A stretch of 64,000 nt of DNA from Methylotuvimicrobium buryatense 5G (GTDB lineage Bacteria > Pseudomonadota > Gammaproteobacteria > Methylococcales > Methylomonadaceae). Positions 35,694 to 45,674 of this stretch are shown in pieces. Positions within the stretch are counted from its first letter, which is position 1. Every line of letters begins with the position of its first letter. The stretch covers positions 1,146,399-1,210,398 of the forward strand of contig NZ_KB455575.1 of NCBI RefSeq assembly GCF_000341735.1, in the 5' to 3' direction. The translations under genes and the position numbers were made by a program. The notes below the pieces were generated by a model that was not told where the DNA came from, did not search any database, and was given only the letters and a program-made list of their open reading frames with translations.

Positions 35694-36842
35694 TTAATAG
35701 GATGCAGCACTGTCGATCGACGTTCGGTCAATAATAAAACCATTATTCTCAATCCGATTGCGGCCGTTGTGCTTGGCTTGATATAGCGCGGCATCGGCCG
35801 ATTCAATTAGCCGCATCGCAATATCGGCTGCGCTCGAAAGTATATGCTTAGGCGCCGAATAAGATGCTGCGCCTATCGAAATAGTCACCTGAATCGGTTT
35901 ACCATCGAAAACCATATTAAGCGCTTCAACCGTACATCTTATACGTTCGGCGATAGCTATTAATTTACTTTCGTCAAGGTTCGACAACAAAGCCACAAAC
36001 TCTTCGCCACCGTATCTAGCCAAAACGTCGTTGTTACGTAGCAGATTTTTTACCGATCCTGACACTTGTTTAAGCACATAATCTCCGGCTTGATGTCCGT
36101 GGGTATCGTTGATTGACTTAAAATAATCGATATCGAGAAACAAACAGGACAATGGCTCGCCGCTTCGTTGGCAGCGGTCGATTTCTTCTCCAAGCCTTTG
36201 CTCAAGAAAACGTCTGTTGTTGACGCCGGTCAGTGTATCGATCAAACTGGTCCTGCGCATCATCTCGAAATTGAGATTATTTTCCAAACAAATACTGACC
36301 ACCGAAATCATATGTTCGATAAAATCGGTCGCCATTGTATCGATAAAACGTTCCTGCTGAAAGCTACCGAAATTCAACGACCCTAGGTATTTTCCGCGTC
36401 GGATTAGCGGAATCAATGCGACACTAATAGGCTTTCGATCGGTATAGCTAAAGAATTCTGAACATTTTGGATGATAGGCGCCGATATAGGGTTTTACTGC
36501 AAAACCGAACAAAGTTTTCAACTGATGACGGTCTTTAAGCAGAGTTAATTGCTTTGTGGTCTTGATATCGAAACCGTCTTGTATCAAATACTCCGATAAT
36601 TCGTTTTCTTTATCGACCAAACATAGACTGATAACATCAAGGTCGAAAAATGCCTTACCATCTTCAAGAATATGAACAATCATTTCGGATAAAGAATTTA
36701 AGTTAAGCAAGCGTCTTTCAAAAGCTTGAAATCGCCTTAAGGCGTTACTGTTATGCTGAACCCGATTGATCATGCCATCTAAATGACTTTGCAATATCGA
36801 CAAATCGGTCGTTAAATCTTCTTCCAAAGCTAAATCTCTCAT
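35694..36842 (-). CDS. Soluble diguanylate cyclase with GAF-like (DUF484-type) sensor domain
   Basis: A 382-residue protein without membrane segments. Residues 1-50 look coiled, about 50-200 form a GAF-like domain resembling DUF484 (LIPLIRRGKYLGSLNFGS), and the C-terminal half is a GGDEF domain. The active site is GGEEF (278-282), and an RNND inhibitory site (269-272) lies five residues before it, so active, feedback-controlled c-di-GMP synthesis is expected. Single gene. Confidence 0.9.
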   Translation of the reverse strand: MRDLALEEDLTTDLSILQSHLDGMINRVQHNSNALRRFQAFERRLLNLNSLSEMIVHILEDGKAFFDLDVISLCLVDKENELSEYLIQDGFDIKTTKQLTLLKDRHQLKTLFGFAVKPYIGAYHPKCSEFFSYTDRKPISVALIPLIRRGKYLGSLNFGSFQQERFIDTMATDFIEHMISVVSICLENNLNFEMMRRTSLIDTLTGVNNRRFLEQRLGEEIDRCQRSGEPLSCLFLDIDYFKSINDTHGHQAGDYVLKQVSGSVKNLLRNNDVLARYGGEEFVALLSNLDESKLIAIAERIRCTVEALNMVFDGKPIQVTISIGAASYSAPKHILSSAADIAMRLIESADAALYQAKHNGRNRIENNGFIIDRTSIDSAASY

Positions 36843-37164
36843 TAATAAAAGTCCTACTCCCTTACCAATATACTGATCAATTTTTTAGCGAAATTCGATC
36901 CAACGATAAAGATGGATGGCATTTAAGAGCTGGAAAAATCCATCCTTAGGGAACTTGACGGCTGATCTCGACCGCAAAGGATGACGGAAATCCCGATTTT
37001 GATGAAGCAAAATCCGATCCACTTCCGTCATCGCCGCCAAACACACCACAAACCCACCTAAGGATTAGGCGTTTTCCAATCAGATAAGGAGTAACAATCA
37101 TCGCTACAGTTAGCCTTTAAAGATTAGCAGTAAAATAAAAATTTACGAATGCCGCAGTCTTTCT
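36843..37164. other. Intergenic sequence with a long imperfect hairpin
   Basis: Contains TGACGGAAATCCCGATTTTG (36983) facing CAAAATCCGATCCACTTCCG with TCA following, and CCATCCTTAGGG near CACCTAAGGATTAGG. The arms can pair over about 25 bp. It may be a decayed repeat module related to the A/B hairpin. No gene found. Confidence 0.4.
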
Positions 37165-37326
37165 TATACCCTTTGCTGGTCAAATTTCGGCGCCGGGGGG
37201 TCCGTCAAAGGACGCCGTGAATACGTCCATGTAGGCTCTGTGACAGCATCCCTGCTGTCAAAGCCTTTGCCGAACACCCCGGTGCCTCCTTAGTCACCTG
37301 CCGAATTTTGAAGTACGAAAGGTATA
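37165..37326. repeat. Family A repeat, short form (copy A5)
   Basis: A 162-bp element with ends TATACCCTTTGCTGGTC and GTACGAAAGGTATA and the core GGACGCCGTGAATACGTCC, in reverse orientation relative to A2 and A10. It lies only 3 bp from the family F element. Confidence 0.92.
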
Positions 37327-37329
37327 CAT

Positions 37330-37572
37330 AAACTTTCCTGATTAGCAAGATGCTTCAGCTTGCTGAAGCCAATTGTCCGAGCAGTGGCCAGTCGTAGCCA
37401 CTTCTGCGGGACGGGTTATTTAACCCGTCCCCAACGTTTCGGTTTGCCCTAAACATTTCGGCTAACTTCGGCCAAAGTCAAAACGTTTAGGACGGGGTTG
37501 CAAACCCCGTCCTGCTAGGGATATGCTGGTTTTTGGCCTTTAGCTGAAGAAACTTGCTAATCAGGTAAACTT
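37330..37572. repeat. Family F inverted-repeat element with nested palindromes
   Basis: A 243-bp element with imperfect inverted ends, AAACTTTCCTGATTAGCAAG and CTTGCTAATCAGGTAAACTT, with TTCAGC/GCTGAA next inside. It contains two nested palindromes: GGGACGGGTTATTTAACCCG (then TCCC) and AGGACGGGGTTGCAAACCCC (then GTCCT). No coding capacity. It looks like a MITE; only one copy is in this window. Confidence 0.8.
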
Positions 37573-37672
37573 TTTCACTAAGCAACTTGTTCGTTGAAAC
37601 TTTGATGGTATTCTTTTGAGGTAAGCTTTATTTGACCACTCTCCGTTTAACCCTTCTTGTGGAGTATGCAAA

Positions 37673-38212
37673 ATGAATCGAGAAACAGACAATTCAGCTA
37701 ATCGTCCGGACGAAAACGTAACTAAAATGGTTGAGTCCATTGATCGCGATGTTGAACGTGGAGAGGACATTGTGATGGCAGGCTTATGTATCGTAATGAT
37801 GTCGACTTTTTTTGCACCGGTGGCTCCTCCGGCAGTATTATTGCCTTTTGTCGCTGTTACTTTCGCCGTATCGGCGGGACTGGCAAGGTTAAATTACCGA
37901 AAAATCGAACGGAAATTGGCGAATTTCCTAGTGATGATTGAAGAACCGGAACAATCCAAACTCAAACCGCTTGAAGCGGTGTTTAAAGCATCCCCCTATG
38001 AATCGCTAAGTCAATCTTTTAATCCTTTTAAAAATATCAAGCGTACCGCTAAATCAATACTCGGCGGATTATTGATCAACCCGTTGTGGATGCCTATTTT
38101 CTATATGATTGGCCTACAAATCGATGAAGAAAAAAAATTGATCGCCCTGAATCAAGCCGTCATGTCTATCGAACAAGAACCAGTCGATAAGGCATTTGAG
38201 TTTTACGCGTAA
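37673..38212 (+). CDS. Hypothetical membrane-associated protein
   Basis: A 179-residue protein I do not recognise. It has a hydrophobic hairpin (about residues 33-66: GLCIVMMSTFFAPVAPPAVL then LLPFVAVTFAVSAGLARL) followed by basic YRKIERK, and a second weakly hydrophobic segment near 140-155 (NPLWMPIFYMIGLQI). The termini are charged. A GGAG ribosome site (TGGAGTATGCAAA) supports the ATG. It stands between repeats and the convergent degenerate GGDEF-EAL gene, so context says little. Confidence 0.7.
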   Translation: MNRETDNSANRPDENVTKMVESIDRDVERGEDIVMAGLCIVMMSTFFAPVAPPAVLLPFVAVTFAVSAGLARLNYRKIERKLANFLVMIEEPEQSKLKPLEAVFKASPYESLSQSFNPFKNIKRTAKSILGGLLINPLWMPIFYMIGLQIDEEKKLIALNQAVMSIEQEPVDKAFEFYA

Positions 38213-38232
38213 ATTGCAAGGCAAGAAAGCGA

Positions 38233-41028
38233 TCATACCACTCGATTCGCTTTAATGAAGGGTGTTTCGCTTGGCTTACCGATTAAGTCTCCAGCAACCT
38301 TATTAACTCCCATCTTTTTAACCACATCAAAAACCCGGCGCGTACTCACCGACTCAACAACCGTAACTTTATCAAACGCTTGCACGGCTTCGACCATCAA
38401 CTGTAAATTTTTGCTGCTGTCTTTGTGCTTTTCAATTTGATCAACGAAGTATCCACCGATTTTGACAAAGTCGACCGGCAAATGTTTAAGGTAAAAAAAC
38501 GATGAAAATTCAATCCCGAAATCGTTTAATGCGCACCGGCAGCCGTATTCTTTAATGCGCCTTACAAAACGTTGAGCGATAACGAACTGCCCAATCACCG
38601 AAGATTCACTAATTTCGAATATGATTTGACTCGGATCAACCGCGTTTTTGTTTAATAATTCTGCCATATCCGAGCAAAAATCGGGGTCTAAAAACAAAGC
38701 GCCGGATAAACCGATCGAGATGCTAATCCGATTCCCTGATTGATTATAGAAAGCAAGTTCATTAATTGCCGTAACGACCAGAAGACGCTCTAATCGAGGC
38801 GCGAACCCTAGTTGCTCAGCATAAAGCCAATATTCATCCGGCGGAATCAAACTACGGTCATCTCGCCGTATACATAAGCGGACGTTAAAATAACTTTCGC
38901 AACGCTGATCGATATCCCAAACCGGCTGATAACTCAACACGAATCGGTCCCTATCGAAAGCGATATCAAATAAAACTTGCCATTCACTCCGCCTTTTGCC
39001 ATTACCTTGACTATTACGCTCCCGATCAAAAAATAAATAGAAACCGTCTTTTTTTGCATGATGCATCGCCGAATGAGCATTAGCCCTTAATTGATCGACA
39101 GTATTGCCATGCTGCGGATAGAGCGCTATACCGATACCCGTTGATAAGAAAAGGTTTGGCGAATCGATTTCCACATTGTGTGATTGGACTTCATCAATGA
39201 TTTTATTCGCTAATACAATAATCCCTCGCTGTTGACAATTCGGCATTATCAACGCAAAACGATTATCGCCAATACGATACAATCGATCGGAAGATCTCAG
39301 AATGGGCTTAAGTCTGCTTGCGACACGAAGCATGTAAGATTTATCGAAACGTAAATCGCCGGTACCACGCGGAGTCACATCAAATACCAGCAAGGCCAAC
39401 TTGCCGCCATGTCTTTTAGCCGATGCGAGACGATCGGCTAATTCGGATTCAAAGCTTCTCTGATTGCCCAGACCGGTAACCGGATCGAAATTTGCCATGG
39501 TTAATAACTTTTGCTCAACGATATGTTCGACACTCATATCGACGCCCATCGAAAGCACAAATGCTTCTTGGTTTTCACCATCCTGATAAAACGGCGCATG
39601 AATCCAAAATATGTCGCGACTTCCACCTAGCTTCGATACTAAACGTCCTTCAATTTGCAGTCGCTGCGCATACCTGTCGTTTCTTAGCCTCGCTAATTGA
39701 GCCCGATGATGTTCCTCGGAAGACGGCAAATAGAGATCGAATAACTTACCGATAATCGAATCCCTTTCTTCACCCAATACATCCGCCGCCGCCTGATTCG
39801 CACACGCAATCAACCCATTCATCCGTTGCGTAATCATTATGACGGGGGCGGTACTCACCATACGATTAATAAAATCTCTTTCATCGGCTAAATTCCGGTT
39901 ATGCTCTATGATTTCAAGGGTATTGGTATTTACGATTTGCTCCGCCAACTCAAGCTGTTGAGCCAATCCTAATACGGAATGATTCAGTTGATCTATTTCG
40001 TCATGAAAAAATGGAAACAGTCTTTTAGTCTTTACTTGCTGTCTGAATGCCGGAAATTGCCGACCGGCCAATAACGGAATCGCTCTTGACAGTCGGACCA
40101 CGCGACCAATGAAAAACCAGAGGACAGTCGATAATACCAATAGCGATAAGAAAAAGCTCAGCAATGTTTGAATCCAAATTGATCTCCGCTTGGCATTTAA
40201 AACATCAATATCGTGAGTGATATCGTTAACAAAGACAAAAAATGGCGCACGATTTGTCTCCGAGTGATTCATACGTCTCATACCGAGCTCATAGTAGCGG
40301 TCTCCGAAAGATAACCGTTCGTTACGGTCGGCAAAACGGCTGACTGCGTCGCTCTTGGATAAAATACCTAAGATATCGAAATCCAAACCGGAAAATGTTC
40401 TAGCGGTTAATTTGACCGTATAATTCGGGTCTTCAGACGTGAGGGAATCTTCGACTAAAATGCCGATATCGTTATTCGTTAGCTTTTTGTATTTGATGAT
40501 AATGTCTGCAAAAGACTGAGATACGCTCAATACACCGGCCGACTTTGACTGCCCCAACATTGGAACTATCGCTTGTTGAAAACAAGCATCGGGACATACA
40601 ATCCTGTGAACCGGTTCTTCGGAATTTAAAACCTGATGCACATCAGCATTGGATATTGCCAGTTTACGTCCCCATGCACCAATGAGTCGCCCACTCTGAT
40701 CGAATAAGGTAACATTTTCAATATCCCAAATTAATTGTAATTGCTCTCCATTACGCTCCAACATTTCGGACAGTTTTTTTTCTTTATCAGCATCTTCTAC
40801 TGAGAATGCTAAACCTTCGGCGAGCTGGTCCAAAGTTTGGAATGCTTCGTTGGATAAAACCTGAGCGGTGTCGAATTGCTTGCTTTGAATATGTTCGCGT
40901 TCGAGCTTGAAAACCCGGTTCACTTCGTTATAAGCATAATAGAAATAAGCGCCATACACGAACAACATTCCTATGCCGAATAAAATCGATAATTTCCAGC
41001 GCAAACTGAAAAAAGGAGATTCATCCAT
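38233..41028 (-). CDS. Membrane sensor with degenerate GGDEF and EAL domains
   Basis: About 931 residues from the ATG at 41028 (a TTG at 41040 is the other choice). It has a first membrane helix (about 10-32), a periplasmic Cache-like domain (about 35-275), a second helix (about 283-310), HAMP-like linker, PAS (about 390-500), GGDEF-like and EAL-like domains. The cyclase site reads GDNRF instead of GGDEF. In the EAL part, EALLR is replaced by FNVRLCIR, DDFGTG by NDFGIEF, KID by KIG and AEGVE by VESVS. Both activities are probably lost, so a c-di-GMP receptor or scaffold like LapD is likely. Confidence 0.87.
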   Translation of the reverse strand: MDESPFFSLRWKLSILFGIGMLFVYGAYFYYAYNEVNRVFKLEREHIQSKQFDTAQVLSNEAFQTLDQLAEGLAFSVEDADKEKKLSEMLERNGEQLQLIWDIENVTLFDQSGRLIGAWGRKLAISNADVHQVLNSEEPVHRIVCPDACFQQAIVPMLGQSKSAGVLSVSQSFADIIIKYKKLTNNDIGILVEDSLTSEDPNYTVKLTARTFSGLDFDILGILSKSDAVSRFADRNERLSFGDRYYELGMRRMNHSETNRAPFFVFVNDITHDIDVLNAKRRSIWIQTLLSFFLSLLVLSTVLWFFIGRVVRLSRAIPLLAGRQFPAFRQQVKTKRLFPFFHDEIDQLNHSVLGLAQQLELAEQIVNTNTLEIIEHNRNLADERDFINRMVSTAPVIMITQRMNGLIACANQAAADVLGEERDSIIGKLFDLYLPSSEEHHRAQLARLRNDRYAQRLQIEGRLVSKLGGSRDIFWIHAPFYQDGENQEAFVLSMGVDMSVEHIVEQKLLTMANFDPVTGLGNQRSFESELADRLASAKRHGGKLALLVFDVTPRGTGDLRFDKSYMLRVASRLKPILRSSDRLYRIGDNRFALIMPNCQQRGIIVLANKIIDEVQSHNVEIDSPNLFLSTGIGIALYPQHGNTVDQLRANAHSAMHHAKKDGFYLFFDRERNSQGNGKRRSEWQVLFDIAFDRDRFVLSYQPVWDIDQRCESYFNVRLCIRRDDRSLIPPDEYWLYAEQLGFAPRLERLLVVTAINELAFYNQSGNRISISIGLSGALFLDPDFCSDMAELLNKNAVDPSQIIFEISESSVIGQFVIAQRFVRRIKEYGCRCALNDFGIEFSSFFYLKHLPVDFVKIGGYFVDQIEKHKDSSKNLQLMVEAVQAFDKVTVVESVSTRRVFDVVKKMGVNKVAGDLIGKPSETPFIKANRVV

Positions 41029-41341
41029 CGGACTTACCAATCAAACCATGACATAAACACCTCTATAACCTGAATATTATGGCTCCGCATAGGGTGAACG
41101 ACATAAAAAATGTGCCGTCGAATTCAACTGAAATAAATACTCTATTCGAGAGCAATCTGACCATTGCAGAAAAAACTATTGCTTGGCTTATCGTAGCCGG
41201 CCACACAAGACAATACCGACCGAATTACTTAAATTAAGCGATTAAAACATTAGGAATATAACTATTTTCAAATAGTTAACTGATAAGTTTTAACAAAAAA
41301 TCGGCAGTTTAGCGCTTTCACCCCAATTAACCCTACGATGT
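41029..41341. other. Intergenic region, no gene seen
   Basis: Upstream region of the degenerate GGDEF-EAL gene. AT-rich, no repeat copy and no credible frame. Its promoter must be here. Confidence 0.35.
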
Positions 41342-41504
41342 TATACCCGTCGTAGATCAAAATTCGGCGCCTGGGTGTCCGCTAAAGGACACCGTGAATA
41401 CGTCCATGTAGGCTCTATGACAGCATCCATGCTGCCAAAGCCTTTACCGAACGCCCCGACGCCTCCATACGCTAATGCCGAAATTTGAAGTGCTATAAGG
41501 TATA
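41342..41504. repeat. Family A repeat, short form (copy A6)
   Basis: A 163-bp element with ends TATACCCGTCGTAGATC and GCTATAAGGTATA, core GGACACCGTGAATACGTCC. More diverged than A2 and A10. Confidence 0.88.
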
Positions 41505-42310
41505 CTTCACGCTTTCCGTATCTTCTGTTTCCAGGATTAAAGACAATTGAATTGGTTTAATTTATTTTCGAAATAAATAAATATTATAAATCAATTAATT
41601 ATAAAATAATTTATGTGTAATCTCGGAACACTATGATAACAGGCTATTCGAAGCAATAAATTCTAACGGATGAAGTATAACCTTTTTATTCAATCAAGCT
41701 ACTACTAATTTATCGGAAACCTATAATTCCGGCATGAATTGACGAAATCGATTCTAAAAATGGACTTAGGTTTTGGTCGTAAATAACTCGTTGACAGGTA
41801 AGCCACTGGTTTGACCAGTGAGACTATCAAGGCTTTGCCTTTAGATTTAGTTTTTAAAGACATTTGAATTGCTCGTCGAGGCTTAGCGAAATAAACATCA
41901 AGCTAAAAACGGCCAACCCACACCACTCTTTCCCAAGTTGCTATTAAAACATGTAGCCCGTATGCGGCTTAGCGGAATACTGGACTGGCGTGGCACCGAA
42001 CTTCCCGGATTGTGCTGCGCTCCATCCGGGCTACGCTGTTTAGGGTTGCCGGAGGTTAGTACTGGTCGGATACATCACAGGGAAAAGTGCGAGATCGAAC
42101 GCATAGCAACGGCAGCCCTTGGGGCTGCTAATAACCGTCAAACCCCCGCTTTGCGGGGCAATATGACTACCCTATTTTTCGGAGGGTCCGGTTGCTCGAT
42201 TGGCAGGTGTCGGCAGCAGGGCCTGTCAAGCGAGTTGCCGAACCCTCAACAAAGCTCATATTTCCAGGACGTTATTTATGACAAAATCTTAAGTAAGCGC
42301 TCGCACTCCA
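41505..42310. repeat. Long AT-rich spacer with REP-like and family G repeats
   Basis: 41540-41640 is strongly AT-rich. At 41951-42050 is a REP-like pair (GTAGCCCGTATGCGGC and GGATTGTGCTGCGCTCCATC with CGGGCTAC). At 42095-42160 are two small hairpins (GCAGCCCTTGGGGCTGC, CCCCCGCTTTGCGGGG). From 42180 to 42290 is a family G/C-like stretch (GGTCCGGTTGCTCGATTGGC, CAAGCGAGTTGCCGAACCC) also present near 17590. No gene was found in these 806 bp. Confidence 0.6.
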
Positions 42311-42823
42311 TTAATGCCAGCCACCATATTGCTTAGTCGGGTCACCTTTAAAGCCGGTAGACGTTCCCTTTCCACTCGACTTTTTATTTTGTCGAATCGC
42401 ATTGATAGCGGCCTGAGCCATGTTTTGCTTAGTCACCCCCCCCAAATTTCTAGCCGATTCGACGACCAGCGTCGACATCGTCGAAATATCCTGCATCGCC
42501 AATGCCGAATCCATCACAACCGCTTCCAGTAATGTATTCTCGTCTACGGCAATCTCGAGCGTCACCGGATAAGCGGATCCAGGCGGCAATGCTATCGAAT
42601 AGTGGGCTTCTTGATCGGGTTCGGCAGTAGCAATCGTCGATCCATTTTTGTCCTTCGCGAGAATTTTTCCACTAACAATCAATTCGTCTCGATCGGTCAC
42701 GGTGCCCTCAATAACATGCGTAGAGCTGATCCCGACTTGTTTCGCGCTACTGGAAGAATCACCGCAAGCCACGACTACCGACACAATGGTCGCACAAAAA
42801 ATAAGCTTAAATAAATTATTCAT
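42311..42823 (-). CDS. Small lipoprotein co-translated with the copper ATPase
   Basis: A 170-residue protein from the ATG at 42823, which overlaps the ATPase stop as TGATG and has a strong AGGAGGAAGG ribosome site. The signal peptide ends in VVVAC (lipid Cys20). The mature part has a beta-rich region (VIEGTVTDRDELIVSGKILA and YSIALPPGSAYPVTLEI) like a transthyretin or carboxypeptidase-regulatory fold, then a helical region and a Gly/Lys-rich tail ending QYGGWH. I do not recognise the family. No metal-binding Cys/Met/His cluster is obvious, so its link with copper is by position only. Confidence 0.8.
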   Translation of the reverse strand: MNNLFKLIFCATIVSVVVACGDSSSSAKQVGISSTHVIEGTVTDRDELIVSGKILAKDKNGSTIATAEPDQEAHYSIALPPGSAYPVTLEIAVDENTLLEAVVMDSALAMQDISTMSTLVVESARNLGGVTKQNMAQAAINAIRQNKKSSGKGTSTGFKGDPTKQYGGWH

Positions 42824-45078
42824 CACCTTCCTCCTAATTTCACCCACCGAAGCCGGTTGGCATTCATCACAACAGTGACCGACGACATTGCCATCGCGGC
42901 ACCAGCAATCATCGGGTTCAATAAAATACCGAACAACGGATACAACAAGCCGGCCGCGACCGGAATACTGATTGTGTTATAAAAAAACGCGCCCAACAAA
43001 TTTTGTTTAATATTGATGACTGTCGCCTTGGACAATTCGATGGCTTCGGGCACTTTCATCAACGAACCTTGCAAAATAACGACATCCGCGCTTTCGATCG
43101 CGACATCGGTGCCGGTACCGATCGCGATACCGACATCGGCTTGCGCCAGAGCCGGCGCATCGTTAATGCCGTCACCGACCATGCCGACCTTTTCTCCTCT
43201 CTCTTGTAATTCCTTGACGACGGCGGCTTTGTCCTGCGGCAACACTTGCGCCCTAACTTCCGAAATACCGGCCTGGCCGGCAATTGCTTTTGCCGTAACT
43301 TCGTTATCGCCGGTCACCATAATAATGCGTATGCCTTGCTCTTTAAGCTGTTTAATCGCTTGTTTAGAATCTTTTTTAATCGGATCGGCCACCGCGACAA
43401 TTCCGGCGATTTCGTTATCGACCGCCAACAGCATCGGCGTTTGGCCCTGCTTCGATAATGCTTGCATTGGCTCCGAATAAGCCGCGCAATCGACGTCTTT
43501 TTGCGCCATTAGCGCAGTATTGCCGAAATAAACCTGACGTTTATCGATTTCAGCGCAAACTCCGTGGCCTGCAACGGCTTGGAAACGCCGTGCCCGTGAC
43601 GTCTTGATACCGCGTCGCTCCGCTTCGGCCAAAATAGCTCCCGCCAAAGGATGCTCGGAACCCGACTCGATACTGGCAGAGATTTGCAGCACTTGTTCTT
43701 CGGAAAAACCGTTCACAGCCTCGATTGTTGAAACCGAGGGTTTACCTTCGGTAACCGTGCCGGTTTTATCGAGAATCACACAAGTCATTTTACCTGCCGT
43801 CTGCAAGGCTTCCCCGTTACGAATCAAAATCCCCATTTGTGCCGCCCGTCCGACCGAAACCATGACTGAAATCGGCGTTGCCAAGCCCAATGCGCATGGA
43901 CACGCGATGACGAGTACCGTCATCGAAGTCACGAAGGCATACCCCAGGGACGGCTCGGGACCGAAGCCTAACCATATAAGAAATGTCAATACAGATAAGG
44001 CGACTACGGCCGGCACAAAAATACTCGAAATTCTGTCGGCCAAACGCGCGATATCGGGTTTGCTGCCTTGCGCCTGACGCACGCTTTTAATAATCTGAGC
44101 CAATGCGGTGTCGCGGCCGATTCGCGTCGCCTTAAAAATAAAACTCCCTTTTTGATTCATCGTGCCCGCGGCAACCGATGAACCTTCGGTTTTTTCGACC
44201 GGCAAGGGTTCGCCTGTCAACATCGATTCATCGACGGACGAATGCCCTTCGGTCACTGTTCCGTCCACCGGAATTTTTTCGCCGGGGCGGACCCGCAAGA
44301 TTTCGCCGAGCCCGACATCGTGAATCGGAATATCGATTTCCTTGCCTTCACGGATGACTCTCGCGGTACGCGGTTGAAGCCCGATCAACTGACGAATCGC
44401 ACCCGACGTTTTGCCGCGCGCTAAGGTTTCCAAACCGGAACCTAAATTGATGAACGCCAAGATAATCACGGCCGCTTCGAAATAAGCATGCTTGGCGAGC
44501 GACGGCAAGGCATCGGAATAATCGATCACGATCGACGAATACAACCAAGCCGAACCGGTTCCCAGCGCGATTAAGGTATCCATATTGGCCTGACCGTGAG
44601 ACAGCGACTTGATCGCGCCGCTATAAAAATGCCAGCCTGAATAAATCAAAATACCCAAGGTCATCAAGGAAAGCTGCGGCCAAAACCATTGACCGGCTTC
44701 CGAACCGATTTCGGGCAGCCAGTTGAAATGATCGCCCAACATCAACGGAATACCCAACGCGGCAGCCGCTGCTGCTTTTTTCATCAACGAACGATAGCGT
44801 TTGAGCTCGAGTTCTTCCTGTTCGGAGGGATCTTCATCCAAACCTTCCATGACGGCCGCATCGTAACCCGCCGCTTTTACCGCCTTGGTCAATGCGTCCG
44901 GATCGGCATCGCCTTTGACTTGAGCCGAATGATCGGCAAAATTGACCGAAACCTCGGCCACGCCTTCAACTTCCGCCAAGGCGGTTTCAACGGCTCCAAC
45001 GCACCCGGCACAACGCATGCCCAAAATCGACAGGCGCAGTTCGGGCATCGTCATCTCGGATTCGTTTTGTGTGCTCAT
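42823..45078 (-). CDS. copA: Copper-translocating P1B-type ATPase (CopA)
   Basis: A 751-residue P-type ATPase from the ATG at 45078 (MSTQNESEM) with a GGAG ribosome site; an ATG at 45132 would add 18 unlikely residues. It has one N-terminal metal-binding domain (GMRCAGC, C23 and C26), the membrane CPC motif (393-395, IACPCALG), the phosphorylation site DKTGT (D437), SEHPLA, and the Cu(I) P1B-1 signature residues YN and MSS in the last two helices ([20 protein letters not shown]). It exports Cu(I) from the cytoplasm. Confidence 0.95.
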   Translation of the reverse strand: MSTQNESEMTMPELRLSILGMRCAGCVGAVETALAEVEGVAEVSVNFADHSAQVKGDADPDALTKAVKAAGYDAAVMEGLDEDPSEQEELELKRYRSLMKKAAAAAALGIPLMLGDHFNWLPEIGSEAGQWFWPQLSLMTLGILIYSGWHFYSGAIKSLSHGQANMDTLIALGTGSAWLYSSIVIDYSDALPSLAKHAYFEAAVIILAFINLGSGLETLARGKTSGAIRQLIGLQPRTARVIREGKEIDIPIHDVGLGEILRVRPGEKIPVDGTVTEGHSSVDESMLTGEPLPVEKTEGSSVAAGTMNQKGSFIFKATRIGRDTALAQIIKSVRQAQGSKPDIARLADRISSIFVPAVVALSVLTFLIWLGFGPEPSLGYAFVTSMTVLVIACPCALGLATPISVMVSVGRAAQMGILIRNGEALQTAGKMTCVILDKTGTVTEGKPSVSTIEAVNGFSEEQVLQISASIESGSEHPLAGAILAEAERRGIKTSRARRFQAVAGHGVCAEIDKRQVYFGNTALMAQKDVDCAAYSEPMQALSKQGQTPMLLAVDNEIAGIVAVADPIKKDSKQAIKQLKEQGIRIIMVTGDNEVTAKAIAGQAGISEVRAQVLPQDKAAVVKELQERGEKVGMVGDGINDAPALAQADVGIAIGTGTDVAIESADVVILQGSLMKVPEAIELSKATVINIKQNLLGAFFYNTISIPVAAGLLYPLFGILLNPMIAGAAMAMSSVTVVMNANRLRWVKLGGR

Positions 45079-45249
45079 AATAATCTCCGAATAGAAGTGA
45101 ATAAGGTTAAAGGGGCAAGGCTTAAGGTGCAAGGGGCAAGGAGCTTAAGGGGCAAAGCACCTTTCATCTTTCACCTTTCATCTTTCACCTTTCATCTTTC
45201 ATCTTTCATCTTTCATCTTTCATCTTTCACCTTGAACCTTATTAATCCC
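45079..45249. other. Leader between copper chaperone and copA
   Basis: 171 bp containing AAGGGGCAAGG/TTAAGG words repeated several times (45107-45158) and the heptamer array listed separately. On the minus strand it forms the spacer between the chaperone stop and the copA start. Confidence 0.6.
45161..45230 (-). repeat. Ten-copy heptanucleotide tandem repeat upstream of copA
   Basis: Ten consecutive units of CTTTCAT or CTTTCAC (70 bp) on the plus strand. On the coding strand of copA each unit reads ATGAAAG or GTGAAAG, so it holds a string of start codons each with a weak AAAG ribosome-like word. Copy number 10 with a 7-bp period is not a multiple of three. Such arrays change length by slippage. 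Confidence 0.95.
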
Positions 45250-45459
45250 TCATTCCACAGAAAAACCCGCATCGATCACGGCATCTTCTATTTCTTCGAC
45301 CTCGATCTTAGCCGGATCGTAGCCCACCTCCACTTTATTGTCTTTATGGCTTGCGGAAACCGATAACACACCATCCAGTGTTTTTAATTTATCGCTGATA
45401 TTGGTTTCGCAACCGCCGCATTTCATACCTGTTACCGTCAGCACAATTGTCTCGCTCAT
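45250..45459 (-). CDS. copZ: Copper chaperone, heavy-metal-associated domain (CopZ-like)
   Basis: A 69-residue HMA protein from the ATG at 45459 (ribosome site GGAGAGGAC). The metal site is C14 and C17 in GMKCGGC. The rest follows the ferredoxin-like fold (VGYDPAKIEVEEIEDAVIDAG). It should carry Cu(I) to the ATPase encoded 171 bp downstream. Atx1/CopZ proteins of this size are normal; MerP-like mercury binding is possible but the neighbour supports copper. Confidence 0.92.
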   Translation of the reverse strand: MSETIVLTVTGMKCGGCETNISDKLKTLDGVLSVSASHKDNKVEVGYDPAKIEVEEIEDAVIDAGFSVE

Positions 45460-45611
45460 GTCCTCTCCACTGATTCTAGTCATAATATTAAATTAAAACG
45501 CACTATGCACCGCTCGACGCATATTTGTTAAACATGATATAAACTAATTCAAAAAAATAGTCTAACGCTCAAATACAATACAACCAAATACAATGCTTTC
45601 ATACTTTGTTT

Positions 45612-45660
45612 TATACTCGAATTTTGGCGCCGGTTTAAAGAAGCACCGGGATATTCAGCA
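45612..45660. repeat. Family A end fragment before the EAL-HDOD gene
   Basis: TATACTCGAATTTTGGCGCC and AAGAAGCACCGGGATATTC resemble a family A end, with the rest deleted. It ends 15 bp before the start codon of the EAL-HDOD gene and so forms its leader. Confidence 0.5.
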
Positions 45661-45674
45661 ATGGGCATATCTAA

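Noticed and set aside
44689-45366. Long plus-strand frame antisense to copA, reading through the heptamer array
   Set aside because: The frame is the shadow of copA, with no ribosome site, and its FHLSSF repeats are only the translated tandem repeat.
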